From Metellina segmentata (Eukaryota > Arthropoda > Arachnida > Araneae > Tetragnathidae): 64,000 bases of DNA. A program made the position numbers and the translations under genes. The stretch is taken from assembly GCA_947359465.1 (NCBI GenBank), contig OX375876.1, positions 118,911,444-118,975,443 on the forward strand, given 5' to 3'. The notes under the pieces were generated by a model. That model saw only the letters and a program-made list of their open reading frames with translations. It did no database searches and was not told the origin of the DNA. Shown here piece by piece: positions 23,055 to 35,158 of the stretch (position 1 is its first letter; each line of letters begins with the position of its first letter).

Positions 23055-23872
23055 CTATTTAGTAACGGGTAGGCCCTCCATTTGCTTGTATTGCAGCTGC
23101 AATACGTCGAGGCATACTTTACACAAGTTCTCTGTAATTATGGACAGGAATAGCTCGACATGCCTCTTGCAAGACTGTGAAGATGGGCGTGCGAGGCGTA
23201 CACGTCGCTCCAGTTTGTCCCACAAGTGCTCGATCGGATTGAGATCGGGGCTATGAACAGGCCAGTCAAGTAAATTCTTATTTTCAGTAAACCAGTCCAG
23301 CACGCGTTTTACAGTATGACATGGGGCTCTATCCTGTTGGAAGAGCCGACCAACCGATATAGTGGTTAAGGTGTTAGCCTCTAGATCGGAAGGTTCCTGG
23401 TTCGAATCCGGGCATGGATGTTTGTAAGCGTATGGTGTAGAGGCGGCTAGTGCACCTTAAATCTGTCGTAGCCGAAAGTCCTCACATTGGGTTGGCGTGG
23501 AAGTTTGGAGAGTCGGGTGCCAGCTCAGGTGTTGCTTCGTCATCTGACCGTGGTTCAAAATTACGAGGTGTTGTCCTCGGATCTTTTCCTTAAGGGACTG
23601 ATCCCGGACCGTCGTCAATAGCCCGTTGTGTTGCTCTAGTACGACGTTAACTAAAAATTACCATTACCATCCTGTTGGAAGAAACAACCATCATCACCGT
23701 AGTATTGCCAAAGTGTAGGCAATGCCGAATGATCCAGAACGTCGAGATACACGTCAGCGTTCATGGTTCCAGGTACACAAAGCAACGGGCCGAGACCTAA
23801 CCAGGAAAAACACCCCCACACTAAAATGGATTCACCTCTGAATTTCTGCAGTGTCCAAACGCTTTTGTCCAT
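23055..23872 (-). pseudogene. Tc1-family transposase, partial and interrupted
   Basis: Two pieces on either side of the SINE at 23345-23668. The upstream piece (23683-23872) reads [20 protein letters not shown] and ends in GCFFQQDG, where the Asp is the second catalytic residue of the DDE triad. The downstream piece (23055-23330) reads LLDWPVHSPDLNPIEHLWDK, carrying the third catalytic Glu in NPIEH. The DNA-binding domains and first catalytic Asp are absent. Intact proteins are about 340 residues. The gene is dead through deletion and SINE insertion. Confidence 0.88.
23345..23668 (+). mobile_element. SINE family A, full length, inside the Tc1 element
   Basis: A 14-bp duplication ATCCTGTTGGAAGA (23331-23344 and 23669-23682) sets both ends exactly, so the SINE is 324 bp, starting GCCGACCAACCG and ending ATTACCATTACC. 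The head has TATAGTGGTTAAGGTG and GGTTCGAATCCGGG (A-box and B-box regions). It provides the best reference boundaries for the family in this window and is younger than the Tc1 element it interrupts. Confidence 0.95.
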
Positions 23873-23880
23873 AGAGTGTA

Positions 23881-24635
23881 CACCTTATTTAAAATGAATT
23901 TTTGCATCGATATGGATATCTCCTACGTCCAAATGAAAAAATTAGTCAAAAATATAAAAGGGCATTTTGTTTGCATTCTTTCCAATAAAGTGAATGGTAA
24001 AAAAAAATTATACCTCGGTCGTGTAACTACATTTAGTTTCTGAACGTTCGTTTTAACTGCATCTATCACTTATTCAAAGGCGTGAAGTTCGATGTTTTTG
24101 GTTTCTAAACTTATGTTCATATTTGCTTTTCTGCACTAATTTTTATCTTATAGATTTCTCATGAAATAACACCAATCACTTTACCACAATTGCTTCCGTG
24201 GAGTAATATTTTGAACAATACCCTGGACATAATATTATGAATTTACATTGCACTGAAGCCAGAACAACGGGCTATCGATAACCAGAAAAGAAAAATACTT
24301 CTGGCTGAAAACTAATTTGATTTATTGTTGTTTGGACGACACTTAGAGGTAACTTTTAAACAAATGACGAACTGAAATTGGATTGCAACATCACGCTAAG
24401 TCCCGCCGCATTATACGAAAGAGGTTACCGAAACAATAACGCCCTCTGTATTTAGCTTAACAGAAAAACTCTCTTATTGGTTCCACTTGCTGCATGAGAG
24501 CTCTGCTTGAAAAGTTACAACAGATGGCAAAAATAAGTTACAAATAATGTTTAATAATTAATCCGGCATAACCTAAAATTGAGATGTGTCATATTTTATA
24601 TTTGTCAATTAATGTTACGACCTAATTTTGCAGAT
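23881..24635. other. No recognisable feature
   Basis: A+T-rich sequence; nothing assigned. Confidence 0.4.
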
Positions 24636-24709
24636 TTATCATTAATTCGAAGAAAACCAAAAAGTTCTTGAGTTATCATTAATTCGAAGAAAACCAAAAA
24701 GTTCTTGAG
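24636..24709 (+). repeat. Exact tandem duplication of 37 bp
   Basis: Units 24636-24672 and 24673-24709 are identical, each beginning TTATCATTAATTCGAAG and ending AGTTCTTGAG. The lack of divergence suggests a recent local duplication (or an assembly effect). Confidence 0.93.
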
Positions 24710-27610
24710 TAACTATTTAATCTTCTTTTGTTAGTTTGTTCAGGTTTAGTTTGTCACAACAATTATATTTTGCTTGCAATCATATCGTAATTTTATATAG
24801 ACTGATACATATGCCTTAAGTTATGAATCAGTGCAAATATCGGTTCCTATACAGATTTGAACCTAGAGTCTTTAGTATTTGTCCCCTTTATGTTGTGAAA
24901 TTATAAAATTACCATTTTAATATAAATTTAATTTTTATTTAAATTAAAATGTAAAGCTTAGGGTAATATTCATTAAAAGAGTCTATAAAAAGTTGAGGCA
25001 TATTTTCTTGATTTTGCAACAGTATTATTCTATTAAATAAATTTACCAAATTCTGATTATCACAAGGTTTGTAAAATATTTTGGATTCTATGATTTTGAA
25101 ATTGCTATTTACACTTACACAAAAGCCATGTTTGTCTCTTGAATTTATATACTAAGGTCAGACACACATCCAAACAAGTGTTATGAATATAACATGTGCA
25201 CATGCATTTTGAATCTCAGTACATATAAGCATGTTGGACTCTCATTTGTCATGTGTTGGTCCCAATGTGTGGCTGGTGTAGACTTATAGAAGCAAAAAGG
25301 CTGTTTTTTTATAAAAAATATTGCATGGAAAGAAATTAGACATGGTATTGGAAATTTTTGAATTTATATCTCTTATTATTCTAAAATATTAAATATAAAG
25401 CCTTTAAATGTTTTTAATTGATTTATACTAAAATTCAAATTTAGCATTTCTTCGAAAAACTCTTATCTTTATTTACTTGTACAGAATTTCACATAAATGT
25501 AGTTGGCCAAATTTTTTTCATTATAACATTTTAATTTAAACTCCATGGCGGAATTGTACACATTAGCAGTAATACTTGTAAGAGGCCATATGTATCAAAA
25601 TTTTATAAACATTGAGTTTTAAGTTCAAAAATAGATAAGTTAGAATAAAAATGTTGTAAGTTGCAATACTTTAAAACCTTCTTGACAGATTGTACACAGT
25701 TAAAAATACTTCATAAGTCAGAGATCATAAGCAGCATATGAAAAATTGAAATATAGGAAAATGTTTAGTTGATTCGTCAATAATTTTTAGTGTTTAGATG
25801 AAAAACAGTGTGGTTAGCTAATTATGAAGATTAAAGATTATTTAGTACGTTGAAAGAACAAACTATTCGTTTTGTTTGGTAAGAATTAATATATTTGATC
25901 AAAGACAATCAATAATGTATTTCCAGTTCATTTTTTTCCTTTTCCCTGGTGTTTACAAGAAGGCAAATAGGAAGGCTATGAAATTAGACTTGAATTATAA
26001 AAGCAACTATAAAAAGACAACACCCTTTTTAAGAATTACCGAAATTGATGTACGAAAAAACACATTTAAAAACTATCCCAAACATAAACTTCATAAATGC
26101 AGTAAATCAAGGAGGAAGGAAAAACACATGCAATAATACACAAGAAAATATGATTTTTTTACTTAATCTTTAAGCATTTATCAATTGTGCGTATCGAATT
26201 GTTTGAACGAAGTGTTCACAAAATGTACAACCACAGAAACAAAACAACGTGCCTGAAACAGACAATTTCTGACAGTTCTAATGCAAAAATGAAAGTTGTA
26301 TTTTACAAACGACTCACAAACAGTTTAGGAATGAATGCGAAACCGGTTTAGCAATGAAGTTTCGATCAGAAGATAAACCTCAGGTGGGAAGATTTCCGGA
26401 ATTTACAACCTGCCGATAAAATTTAAATGAACATTTACGATCTTTTAATTCATTTTTAGAGGAAAACTCAAAGAAAATTATTGCATTGTTTACCTTTTAA
26501 AATAGGGAGTACACGAATCGTAATCTTGATTGAGTTTCGACGGGAAAATTTATACATATTTGAAAAACAATGCACGAGTATTTTAATACAATACGTAGAA
26601 ATCATTTGAGTGAGAAATAGAAAACATACCTGCAAAATAGAAATCGAAGTTCAAAACAAAAGAAAATCTTCTCAGTTGCAGATATCCGCAATGTTATAAA
26701 ACATCAAAAAGGAATTTAAAAATAGTGCTTAAAGTTGAATCATAGCCGCAATTCTCTCACTGGTAAATAAACAGCCGGAACCGGCGTCGATGCCACAATC
26801 AGTAAACACAAAATGACAATCCGTTGTAGTTACCACTTTGTGCTAGCGTAATAGCATTTCACACACTACATTGTCAAAACCCAGATTGTAAAACGAGCGT
26901 GCTGCCATCTAGTGTATAACGCGAAAACGTAAAGGTAGATAGATTGAGCATCAAAAATTCAGACATGATGTGTGGGACAGAAATACAACTTTCATTACAA
27001 AAATAAAGTTAAGGACAATTCAGAATTTTGACGCACAAAAGATTTTTCTTTCAATGCCAAAGAATTATACAGCATGAATAAGTAAAACAACGTACAATTC
27101 GTCACTACATTAATTTTTTTTTAGGTGGAAGATAATTTTTTCACAAAATGTATCTATTCTTACAACATAAATTTCATTTATTAAAAAATATTACACATTT
27201 TCTTTGTTTTTATAACTTAATGAATGGCAAATGTATCACAAATATATTTTGGTACACATTTTACGTTTGATATTTTAAATATCTGCGATAAACGCATTTA
27301 TTTAATTTATAAACATTTTTAAGAGAAATCACATTATTTATTGGAAGTAAGAGTGATCTTCTTCATGAAAAAATAAAAAACTGTGCCGACAATTTTTGAA
27401 AATTAAAGATAAGAAAAGAAATTAAGTATAGGCCATAAAATTTTCTAAAATTACAAAAATTGCTAAGTTAGCATACTTTTATTTGAAATTATTTATTTTT
27501 GGAAAAAATTATGATCTTTTTACTGTGTTAAAAAATAATGGAATCAACCAAAAACCACACAATATTCTATTGGAATGGATTTGAAGAAATCATCACGATA
27601 TTAACCTTAA
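24710..27610. other. Long A+T-rich stretch without features
   Basis: About 2.9 kb without transposon ends, tandem arrays or convincing coding. It is the longest stretch free of repeats in the window and could be intronic or intergenic host DNA. An 86-codon frame at 25876 starts at TTG and has no recognisable domain. Confidence 0.5.
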
Positions 27611-27690
27611 GTAGCTTCGACGAGATATTTAGTTTATCAAGATCTCAGTTTTGATCGTGACGCGATGACTCGTCGAAACAACCAACAGGA
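27611..27690. repeat. Decayed GACGAG-palindrome repeat
   Basis: TTCGACGAGATATTTAG and, further on, GATGACTCGTCGAAACAACC resemble the two halves of the palindromic repeats at 1287 and 39550, but separated and degenerate. Confidence 0.4.
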
Positions 27691-27747
27691 GGGAGGGGGA
27701 TATGGACAACTCCTTATTATTGTAGTTACATAAAAAAAAGTAATAAA

Positions 27748-28210
27748 TTAGTTAGTTAAAAGGCCTCTTGTGACGGTGATACATATCGACTTACGGTAAT
27801 CGTCAAATGAAGTCCTTGTGCTATCCTGCTCCAAATTTTGCCAAGCTATTGTTCCAGATCCTTTATATTTTATTCCCGAGGGGTGCAATTGATGACCTGA
27901 CGTATCCCAGACATGCTCAATGGAAGACCTGGAGATCTCGCTGGCCAAGGAAATGTTTTTAATTTATACAGCCACTCTTGGGAGAGACTAGCCATGTGTG
28001 GACGGGAGTTATTATGCTGGTAGATAGTTCTTGGGCCATGAAATCAAAATAATAGTTTGCAGAATCTACTGGACGTTTCGATGTGCTGCCAGACAACCTT
28101 GTACCACTAGAGGACTGGCCATCGAAAGTGATAGCATTCATTCCTATCGAACACCTCCTTTCTTTTTTTTTTATCATAGTGAACTTCGAATCGTTGCTAT
28201 ATTTAGTGTG
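27748..28210 (-). pseudogene. Tc1-like transposase fossil
   Basis: Minus-strand translation includes SSIEHVWDTSGHQLHPSG, which resembles the PIEHVWD...L block around the third catalytic residue of Tc1-like transposases. An upstream frame has FDGQSSSGTRLSG and FMAQELSTS, comparable to the region before the second catalytic residue. Frames shift between the two and no TIRs were seen. Old and non-functional. Confidence 0.6.
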
Positions 28211-28316
28211 CATAGGGCAGGATAAAAGTATTGGAATATTTCACCTTGTTTCTATGAAAGCAAAGTATCAATGTTTGGTTCGATGGAAGTGGTTGCAATA
28301 TTCTAAAGGGGCTCGT

Positions 28317-28736
28317 CAGGGCCCGATTTAGAAAATTTGGTATAGTAGGCACAACACGCAGGAAGGGGCCCCCATGTTATTTGTTCATCACAAAAACTAA
28401 TTTTATAACAATAATTGGTACTTGCGTATTTGACTGTTGACCATTTCACAGATGTCACCAAAAAGTTTGAGAAAATCGTGACATTACTTACAACTCTTGG
28501 CAAAATAAAATAAATCAGATGAAAATTAAAAACATAATAGTTAGATGATTAATGTAATTACAAGAATGTGATAGTGGGGGAAACGGTCGACGGACATTTA
28601 CTTAAATACCCAATAATTTATGTAAACTACTTAAAAACTTTTAAAATTTTTTAGATACATTGGAAACTTAGGGGCCCTTTAAATTATGGGGGCCCTAGGC
28701 CCGTGCCTCACGGGCCTAATGATAAATCAGGGCCTG
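28317..28736. mobile_element. hAT-type MITE, perfect 8-bp TSD
   Basis: The termini are CAGGGCCCGATTTAG and, from the right, CAGGCCCTGATTTATC. GGGCTCGT is duplicated exactly at 28309-28316 and 28737-28744. Subterminal G+C-rich GGGGCCC motifs occur at both ends. At 420 bp it has no coding capacity. It is perhaps mobilised by the same hAT lineage as the fossil at 30100-31222, which has similar GGGCCCC sequence near its end. Confidence 0.9.
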
Positions 28737-28744
28737 GGGCTCGT

Positions 28745-29272
28745 CACAGAAAAGTTTGATAAATTATACTCTTTGCGAGGGGTGCTTCATCTTTGAAAAT
28801 AGTTGTTCCCGACTGTACACTCCTCCAAAAAGTAATGACATGAGTAGAGCGGGAAAGTGGAGTGAAGGAAACTTTTTTTTTTGGGAAGATAGTAGAGATC
28901 AACGTTATTTTTATACTGACTAAGAGCAACAAACGGATACAATCAATATATAATGCACCATTACGGGATTCATTCGTTCATTTTCCAGCATAGTTTAAAT
29001 ATGCTTGATTTGAAAAATAGAGCTACATAAAATTGTTGAAATAACATGGGAGAGTTCGTCACTCTAATGAAATTCTTCAGCACTCTGATTACAGAAAGCA
29101 ATAAGAAATTTGGAAGGTAAAAATCAGCGCAGTGAAGAAAATACGAATGAAAATAGCTCTTTCAAAAACTGCCGAATCACCTTTGATTATAGGAATGGGG
29201 TGAAATTAAAGTACATTCAGAATCTGGTGATAGGACTGGGTGTGCTTTTTGCCATTAAATTTATTCTAAACT
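28745..29272. other. No recognisable feature
   Basis: Nothing assigned. Confidence 0.4.
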
Positions 29273-29427
29273 AGCCACTGCGCCGTACTGGCCATATATT
29301 TAGCCAGTACGGCGTTGGCCGTGACAGTTCTTTTCGCAGTTCTCGCTAGCGCTCCCCAACCCCGGTGATTGCATCGCATTCCCATTTGGTTTGCTTTGTA
29401 AACCAACACCACAGGCAACGCCATGAT
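29273..29427 (-). mobile_element. Helitron 3'-end fragment
   Basis: CTAGCCACTGCG begins the fragment (complement of the 3' CTAG terminus), followed by an extended palindrome around GCCAGTACGGCGTTGGCC and the family motif GGTTTGCTTTGTAAACC. It ends near CAACGCCATGATGCC; the 5' half is missing. Confidence 0.8.
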
Positions 29428-30099
29428 GCCAATAAATTAATTTGAAAATATTTTAGATTGTAATTTAATATTTAGATTGTAAATTTTTGCGCGGGCCCCT
29501 AAATTTTTTCCTTGTGTAGGGAGTTTTTATTTTATATTTACAAATACCGAACTTCAGAAATGCACAAGTAAACCCACAGTAAATTAATAATGAACTGGTA
29601 AGTAATTATGGAATTAAATATGTATATGTGTTATACGCCTAAAGCCCGAAGTATGGCCACTTTGCGTTCGAGCAGTACTTCTATAAGTATAATGAAGTAT
29701 AATCAGAAAACTATAATAAATATCTCTATAGAAAGATTGAAAGAAACCCATGCAAAAACATACCTTGGACGCTGAAGACTAGTCAAATCACCGAAAACTT
29801 TTGCAGTACTGAGGAGGGAGATGTAAATCTTCTATTCGAATGAATTAATGGATTTATCGATGCCGTCAAAAAAGGAAGCTCATTTTGCACGATTGTTCAT
29901 GCTCAATTGAAAATATTCTAAGATGGTTCAAATTTTTCTTGGCCCAAAGTAGATTGTAAATGATTTTTGATTATAGATAGTTTACTGAATCCTTTCACCA
30001 GAAGCCACAATGATGGGAAGAGAAAACAAAATTCTTAAAGCTATGAAAAGTTCTGGGAAAATAGATTGCAATTTTAATCTATAGATATCATTTAAAGGG
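29428..30099. other. No recognisable feature
   Basis: A short GCGGGCCCCTAAATTTT segment at about 29492 resembles hAT-MITE subterminal sequence; otherwise nothing is assigned. Confidence 0.4.
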
Positions 30100-31222
30100 A
30101 GAGTGGAAGACCTTTATTTTCTAACTTAGCTTAATGTGAAAAAGTAGCTTCGCGAGCGGTCTTGTACATCTGAATTTTATTGATAAGATTGGGGCTTAAA
30201 TCAACTGGATAGCTTTCAATTAATTTTTTAAGTTCGTTGTTGTTGTCATTAGAATTAGAATTTATTTTTAATATGGCTTAGAATGTATTGCATATGTTTT
30301 TTCATTTGTGTGTGTGTGCTCATACCTTAATTCTAACTTAGAAACTATTTTATTGATTACTATATCAAAAACTGAACTTTTGAATTTTGTTTCTTCGGTT
30401 TCTAATACTTCAGGCATTTCTCTTTCCACTTCAAAAGCTTCCTTTTTCGAAAAAAAAAGCTTCCTTTATGGTCCACTTTATTTTTTTGGAAAATTCAGCA
30501 TCTAAACCCATAATAGAAGCTGTCTCTTTAGCTCTATTTATACAGGCCATTGTTTTCTTAAATCTTTATCTATTGTTTCATTTAACAGTTTAATGTTATT
30601 CATTTCGATATCAAGGGAGATATATTATGATTGAAGGATTAAATTTCTTGTATTAATTTGCTCTAATATGTCCTTCCAAATATTTAACTGAATTAAAGTT
30701 TCAAATTTTGGAAAATAATTTAGGAATCCATTTATTTATCCGCCGTTTCCTCTTACGATAAACTACTGATTTTTTACATCTTGAAGGGCCTTTAAAACGT
30801 CAGGTAGTTTTTCAGATATCGGTTTGTCTGCCTCAATTCTTGCACTCCATCTTGTCTCACAAAGACCGTGTAGAGACCTCCCATCAGTGTGTTTTAGAAG
30901 CAGTTCCCATCGCCGTAGGCTCGCACTAAAGAAATTGTAAAGCTGGTTTATTAAAGTTGACGAACGTGCCTACTATTTCATTACTCCTTGCGGCATGTAA
31001 ACCAACTAGTCGTTGACGTAGACTGGTGAAAATATGAGACCACCATGACAAGGCCGTTTTAAGGACTTGAAAATAATATTTTCTGTTCCATATTTTTTTT
31101 TGTCAAATTCGGAAAATAACCCTAAAATGAGGCAGATAGTTTCTTGAACAAACCTTGGCACCGCGGGCCCCTTAAAAGTTCGGGCCCCCAGACATTTGTC
31201 GGGTTTGTCTCCCCTTATGGGC
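30100..31222 (-). pseudogene. hAT transposase fossil (ZMYM/TTF-finger type)
   Basis: Minus-strand translation near 30840-30965 gives LYNFFSASLRRWELLLKHTD followed by LHGLCETRWSARIEADKPIS, the F-F-S-A-S...R-W and T-R-W-S-A-R blocks of hAT transposases that usually carry TTF/ZMYM-type fingers. Further downstream, after many stops, SYPVDLSPNLINKIQMYKT continues the family pattern. The right end near 31222 reads, on the minus strand, CAGGGCAGCCCATAAGGG, a plausible hAT terminus. No left end or TSD was found. Heavily mutated and inactive. Confidence 0.7.
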
Positions 31223-31225
31223 TGC

Positions 31226-31304
31226 CCTGATTGTAAGTGCCATAGATTCGTCAGGACACTGTGTACAGAGGGACAAATACCTCCTTTCATAAAATAGTCG
31301 AGAT
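31226..31304 (-). mobile_element. Helitron 5'-end fragment
   Basis: TGTAAGTGCCATAGATTCGT, then CAGGACACTGTG, and the complement of a TCTCGACTATTTTATGAAAG start match the 5' terminal 80 bp of the Helitron family. It abuts the end of the hAT fossil. Confidence 0.75.
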
Positions 31305-32487
31305 ATTACTGACACCCCCGTAATAGAAAACAAAATGCTTTTGTATATTTTTGGATGATTTCATTCCATTAAGGGGAATGAAATCCATTTGTGTGAATAT
31401 GGATGTTATATTCATTAAAATTAAAATAAAATATCAAATGTGAGTAATTACATTTCACCATCACTTACACGTAAGCAATTAAGAAGGCTTGATGCAGATA
31501 CCAGTTGTTTAAATTTCTCAAACTGTAGGCTTTTTTTTATTCCTTTGATCATGGTACATGAGCAACTAAAAATCTTAACAAAAAGTTAGAAAATTACTTT
31601 TTAATACATGACAATATCCCCACATTCTCTAAGGTACCAGTACCATAGGCGACCACTCACCCCATGTGGGTTGGGCTAAGCATACAGTACAGGCTTTATA
31701 CTTCGCCCAGGATGACTACTTCAAAAAACTTGGACCTCGGTAACTTGAAGAACTGAGTTGGTCTAAAAGAAAATTTTCTGACTCTAGATTTTTATAATAC
31801 ATTTGTCTGGATTTTAAGAAAATAGCCGCCTCTAAAGGGATGGTGAACTTTAAAAACAAATTTTTGAAGTTATTATTCGATAGTTATAATATGCAGTTAT
31901 AGTTATAGTTTGAGTTATAATATTTACATATACTGCTTATCACTAAAACGACTGTTTTCATAATTCACTCCAGACTGAGTAAAACACGAACTCAAACACA
32001 AAACTCCAAAATTTCACTCACAAAGCTTTAATTCTAACATCACTTAACGCAAACGGTTCTCACAAACGACCACACACATAGAGCACGCCACAAGGAAAGA
32101 CACAGCATGTCTTCGGACGGTCAGAAGACACCCCCAGTTGGGAGTCGACGGAAGAACCACCACAGATTGCATCAGGATGATGACCCGCCTGACTTTCAAA
32201 TGTTGTCTTTACCGCGTTACAATTCAGGCAGACAACGACTATAAATAAAGTATGGTCCAAAAATATTAAGTCATTCAGAAGTTGTTACATAAAACGCGGA
32301 CAAAAATTTTGAAATAATTAACAGTTCTTATAGCATTAATTTTCCACGAACTGTCGAAATTTTAATTCACACAATGGTTTGTAAAAATATGAATCAAATT
32401 AACTGCACTTGGTACTAAACACATCAACCAGTTGTAAAACAAAAAAAAATTCTACAATGAGACTCAAACCTTAGACAAAAAAGCATA
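31305..32487. other. No recognisable feature
   Basis: Contains a short GTTATAGTTATAGTTTGAG stutter near 31895. No coding or transposon signal. Confidence 0.4.
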
Positions 32488-32495
32488 GATTAAGC

Positions 32496-33029
32496 CAGGG
32501 CTCGAAATACCCGGGTGCACTGTGCACATGGAAATAAAATTTTGAACCTAATTTTTCCCGCTAGGTGCACGCAGTGGACCTAACGTTATACAAAGGGAGG
32601 GGGGGGGGCGTGTTTTTTATTCGATGTTTGAACAAAGTATTAGTATCGACCTCTCTCTCTCTCTCTAAAGGAACGTAATTAAAATTCCAAATACACACTA
32701 TGCGAAAACAAAATCGTTCGGTCGTAACGGGTTTATACAAGAGGAAGGTTTACTTGTGTCACTGCCAACAGAACTTTCCGATGATCGAAACATTTTCCAG
32801 ATGGCTCTATTGAAGCGACAGCTGTGCGATTTGAGAAGGGAGAATTTAGGTGTTTAAATATTTTTATTTACTATCTACTATACTAACCTATATAAACATA
32901 CCCAACTTATAAAGTAGTTTATATTACATGTGTTTTTTTTATGTGCACCTAAAATATAACCTGTGCACCTAATTTAAAAACTTAGGTGCAGAAGGTGCAC
33001 CTGTATTAAAAAAACTATTTCGAGGCCTG
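32496..33029. mobile_element. hAT-type MITE, perfect 8-bp TSD
   Basis: The termini are CAGGGCTCGAAATACCCGG and, from the right, CAGGCCTCGAAATAGTTT. GATTAAGC is duplicated exactly at 32488-32495 and 33030-33037. Both subterminal regions hold several GTGCACCT motifs in opposite orientation, candidate transposase-binding repeats. A (CT)n run lies inside. It is 534 bp and has no coding capacity. Confidence 0.92.
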
Positions 33030-33318
33030 GATTAAGCAACGTTTTAAACCAAAATTTCAAAAGTTGTTACAATGATGATTTTTTTTAATTTGCACTTAGA
33101 TGTATGCAACAGATTCGAAGGATTATCCTTGAAAGATTTCAAGGAAATCAATACCGGATTCAAAAGAATCATTTTAAAATCAAACTGTCAAAAAATCGAA
33201 TCTGAAAAAAAAAAAAAACGTGTTTTTGTATTGTCTTACTTTACTTATCTCCTTTCCTTTGATATTGTAATGTAACTTCGTCAAAAATATCGTAATAGAA
33301 ACATTTTTTTTTTGCTAT

Positions 33319-34370
33319 CATCAGAGGGTAGCCCGGTTGGAAGAGTAACGGATTAGCAACAAAAGGGTTGCGAATTCCAATCCAGCCAAAGACCGTCGTT
33401 TACAAAGGTGGGCTAGTGTCCGTTAAATCTATATTGGCCTCAACTGTCCTCAAGTTGGCGTGGTATGGTAAAATTGGAGAGTGGGCTGTCAGCTCAGGTG
33501 TTGCCTTGTCATCTGACCGTGGTTCAAAATTAAGATAGGTAAACACCCAAATTTATCACCAAAAAAAAATCATTTTTGAGTTTATTCCTTAAAAATGAGG
33601 GCTGAACATTTATTTTTCGATATCTGAAAACCGTTTTAAAACTCATTAAGTATTAGCGAAGTTTTGGCATTTTTCTGAAGTATAGTAATATGAAAAAGCA
33701 ATGTCCTACGGGTAAAATGTTCCGTTTACTCAAAATGAGTTTTTCTGTTATTTACCATTATCTTAACAACTCTATCTAAAAAACTATATTACTTAGATAT
33801 TCGGTATAAATATTTATTAGTCATTGTACTGTGTAGTGAACCTGAAAAAATAAATATAACTAATAAAATTTTTAATTTTGTAAGATAATGAGATAACGTC
33901 AGATTTTTTTGTCAGAGCTTTTTTGGATAATTTCCATATTTGATATCATTATTCAGATTGTATTATTATTATTCCTATTTTTTTTGGTTTAATGCACTTG
34001 CCAAATAGAAACGAAGAGTTTGGTACAAAAACAATAAAATAGATGAACTATTTAAATTGTGTGTGCTATCAGTATTATTAAAAACCTTTCATATCGTCAT
34101 AATTTTCGATTAAATTTTGATTAAAAAAAAGTTATACTTATAAAAATTAAATGTTACTCTTAAAACATTTGTACTACGTTAATACGTCACTGATAAAAAA
34201 TATTAAAAGGATCCAAGCAATATTGAAGAGAAAAAAAAATTGGTCGGGGAAGGGGTTCGCTTACCTTAAGTGGTGTTGTCCTCGATCTTTCCCTTCGAAC
34301 CAATTGTCCGATGTGTTGATCAAAACTACGTTGGTTAAAATACCTTGTTATCTTAATAGTTTGATATCAA
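33319..34370 (+). mobile_element. SINE family B, split by a TTAA-flanked insertion
   Basis: 33319-33533 carries the head (TAGCCCGGTTGGAAGAG A-box region, a mutated B box GAATTCCAATCC) and the first part of the shared body. The body resumes at 34270 (GTGGTGTTGTCCTCGATC) and ends in TACGTTGGTTAAAATACC. The interruption 33534-34265 is listed separately. Confidence 0.8.
33534..34265. mobile_element. piggyBac-like non-autonomous element (candidate)
   Basis: A 732-bp insertion into the SINE, flanked by TTAA at 33530-33533 and 34266-34269. TTAA duplication is the hallmark of piggyBac. The ends are weakly inverted: GGTAAACACCC near the left and, from the right, GGTAAGCGAACCCC. The interior is A+T-rich without a transposase. 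Confidence 0.55.
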
Positions 34371-35158
34371 TTAATTGTTAACGATAAAATTAGAAAGTGG
34401 ACAGTGATGATTTTAGAAGTTTACTGTGCCCTTGACGTAATTTGGGATTTATTTCAGTTATTCTCGTTACAATACGAGTTTTCCAAAATTTTCATAAAGA
34501 CATTCTGTGTGGACGAGAGACTTTCTTACATATTCTTAATTCAAGCACTGCTCGTGCCCTTTCTTACAGTTGCTCTAAAAATGTTATTTTGAACACACAC
34601 ACACACAGACAAAACAAGAGAAAATAACTATTGATTTTGAAAACAAAAAACATTCACACTCGACTTTTAAAAATATACCATAAAGTATTTTTCTCACGGG
34701 AAGAAATTTTCCTTCGAGTTTTCATCATTTAGCAAGAATTCTGGTTATATTTACAACCTCGTAGTATGAACTGTTTCTTACCACAAGCATTTAGTTCTGA
34801 AAACCAATCTTCGAATTTTCCTGCAACATTTTCTGTTATTTGAAACTTTTACGTCTGCTTTAAAACTGTTTTCTTTTTAGTCTTCGCAGAATTTTCTAAA
34901 TATTTTTTAGATGAACCGCACAAGTGTAACAGCTTTTGTACGTACTCGAAAAGTTGCTTAAATTCATAAAGTATGCATTCAAATAATAATTTGGAGAGAC
35001 CCAGTCATTTCTCATGGTATTTTTTGTATGATTTTACTTGTATGATTGACATGTATATGAAGCTATCAAACCAAGAGTGTCTTAATTCACCAACAAACTC
35101 AATGGAGAAAAACGCGATTTTCTTGCTCCCATTTGTTACTTATTTTTACTTATCTACA
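34371..35158. other. No recognisable feature
   Basis: Contains an (AC)n run near 34593. No coding frame with a recognisable domain. Confidence 0.4.

Larger units (their letters stand above)
22995..23878 (-). mobile_element. Tc1-type transposon, deleted and split by a SINE
   Basis: The ends are inverted repeats preceded by TA duplications: CACTGAAAAGACAAAAGC on the left and, from the right, CACTCTATGGACAAAAGC, both followed by a GTTTGGACA/ATTTGGACA motif. TA flanks lie at 22993-22994 and 23879-23880. Minus-strand coding remnants are those of a Tc1 transposase. Without the SINE the element is only about 550 bp, so the N-terminal half of the gene is missing. Confidence 0.9.

Noticed and set aside
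25876..26136. 86-codon frame in the repeat-free region
   Set aside because: Begins with TTG, is lysine-rich because of composition, and has no recognisable domain.
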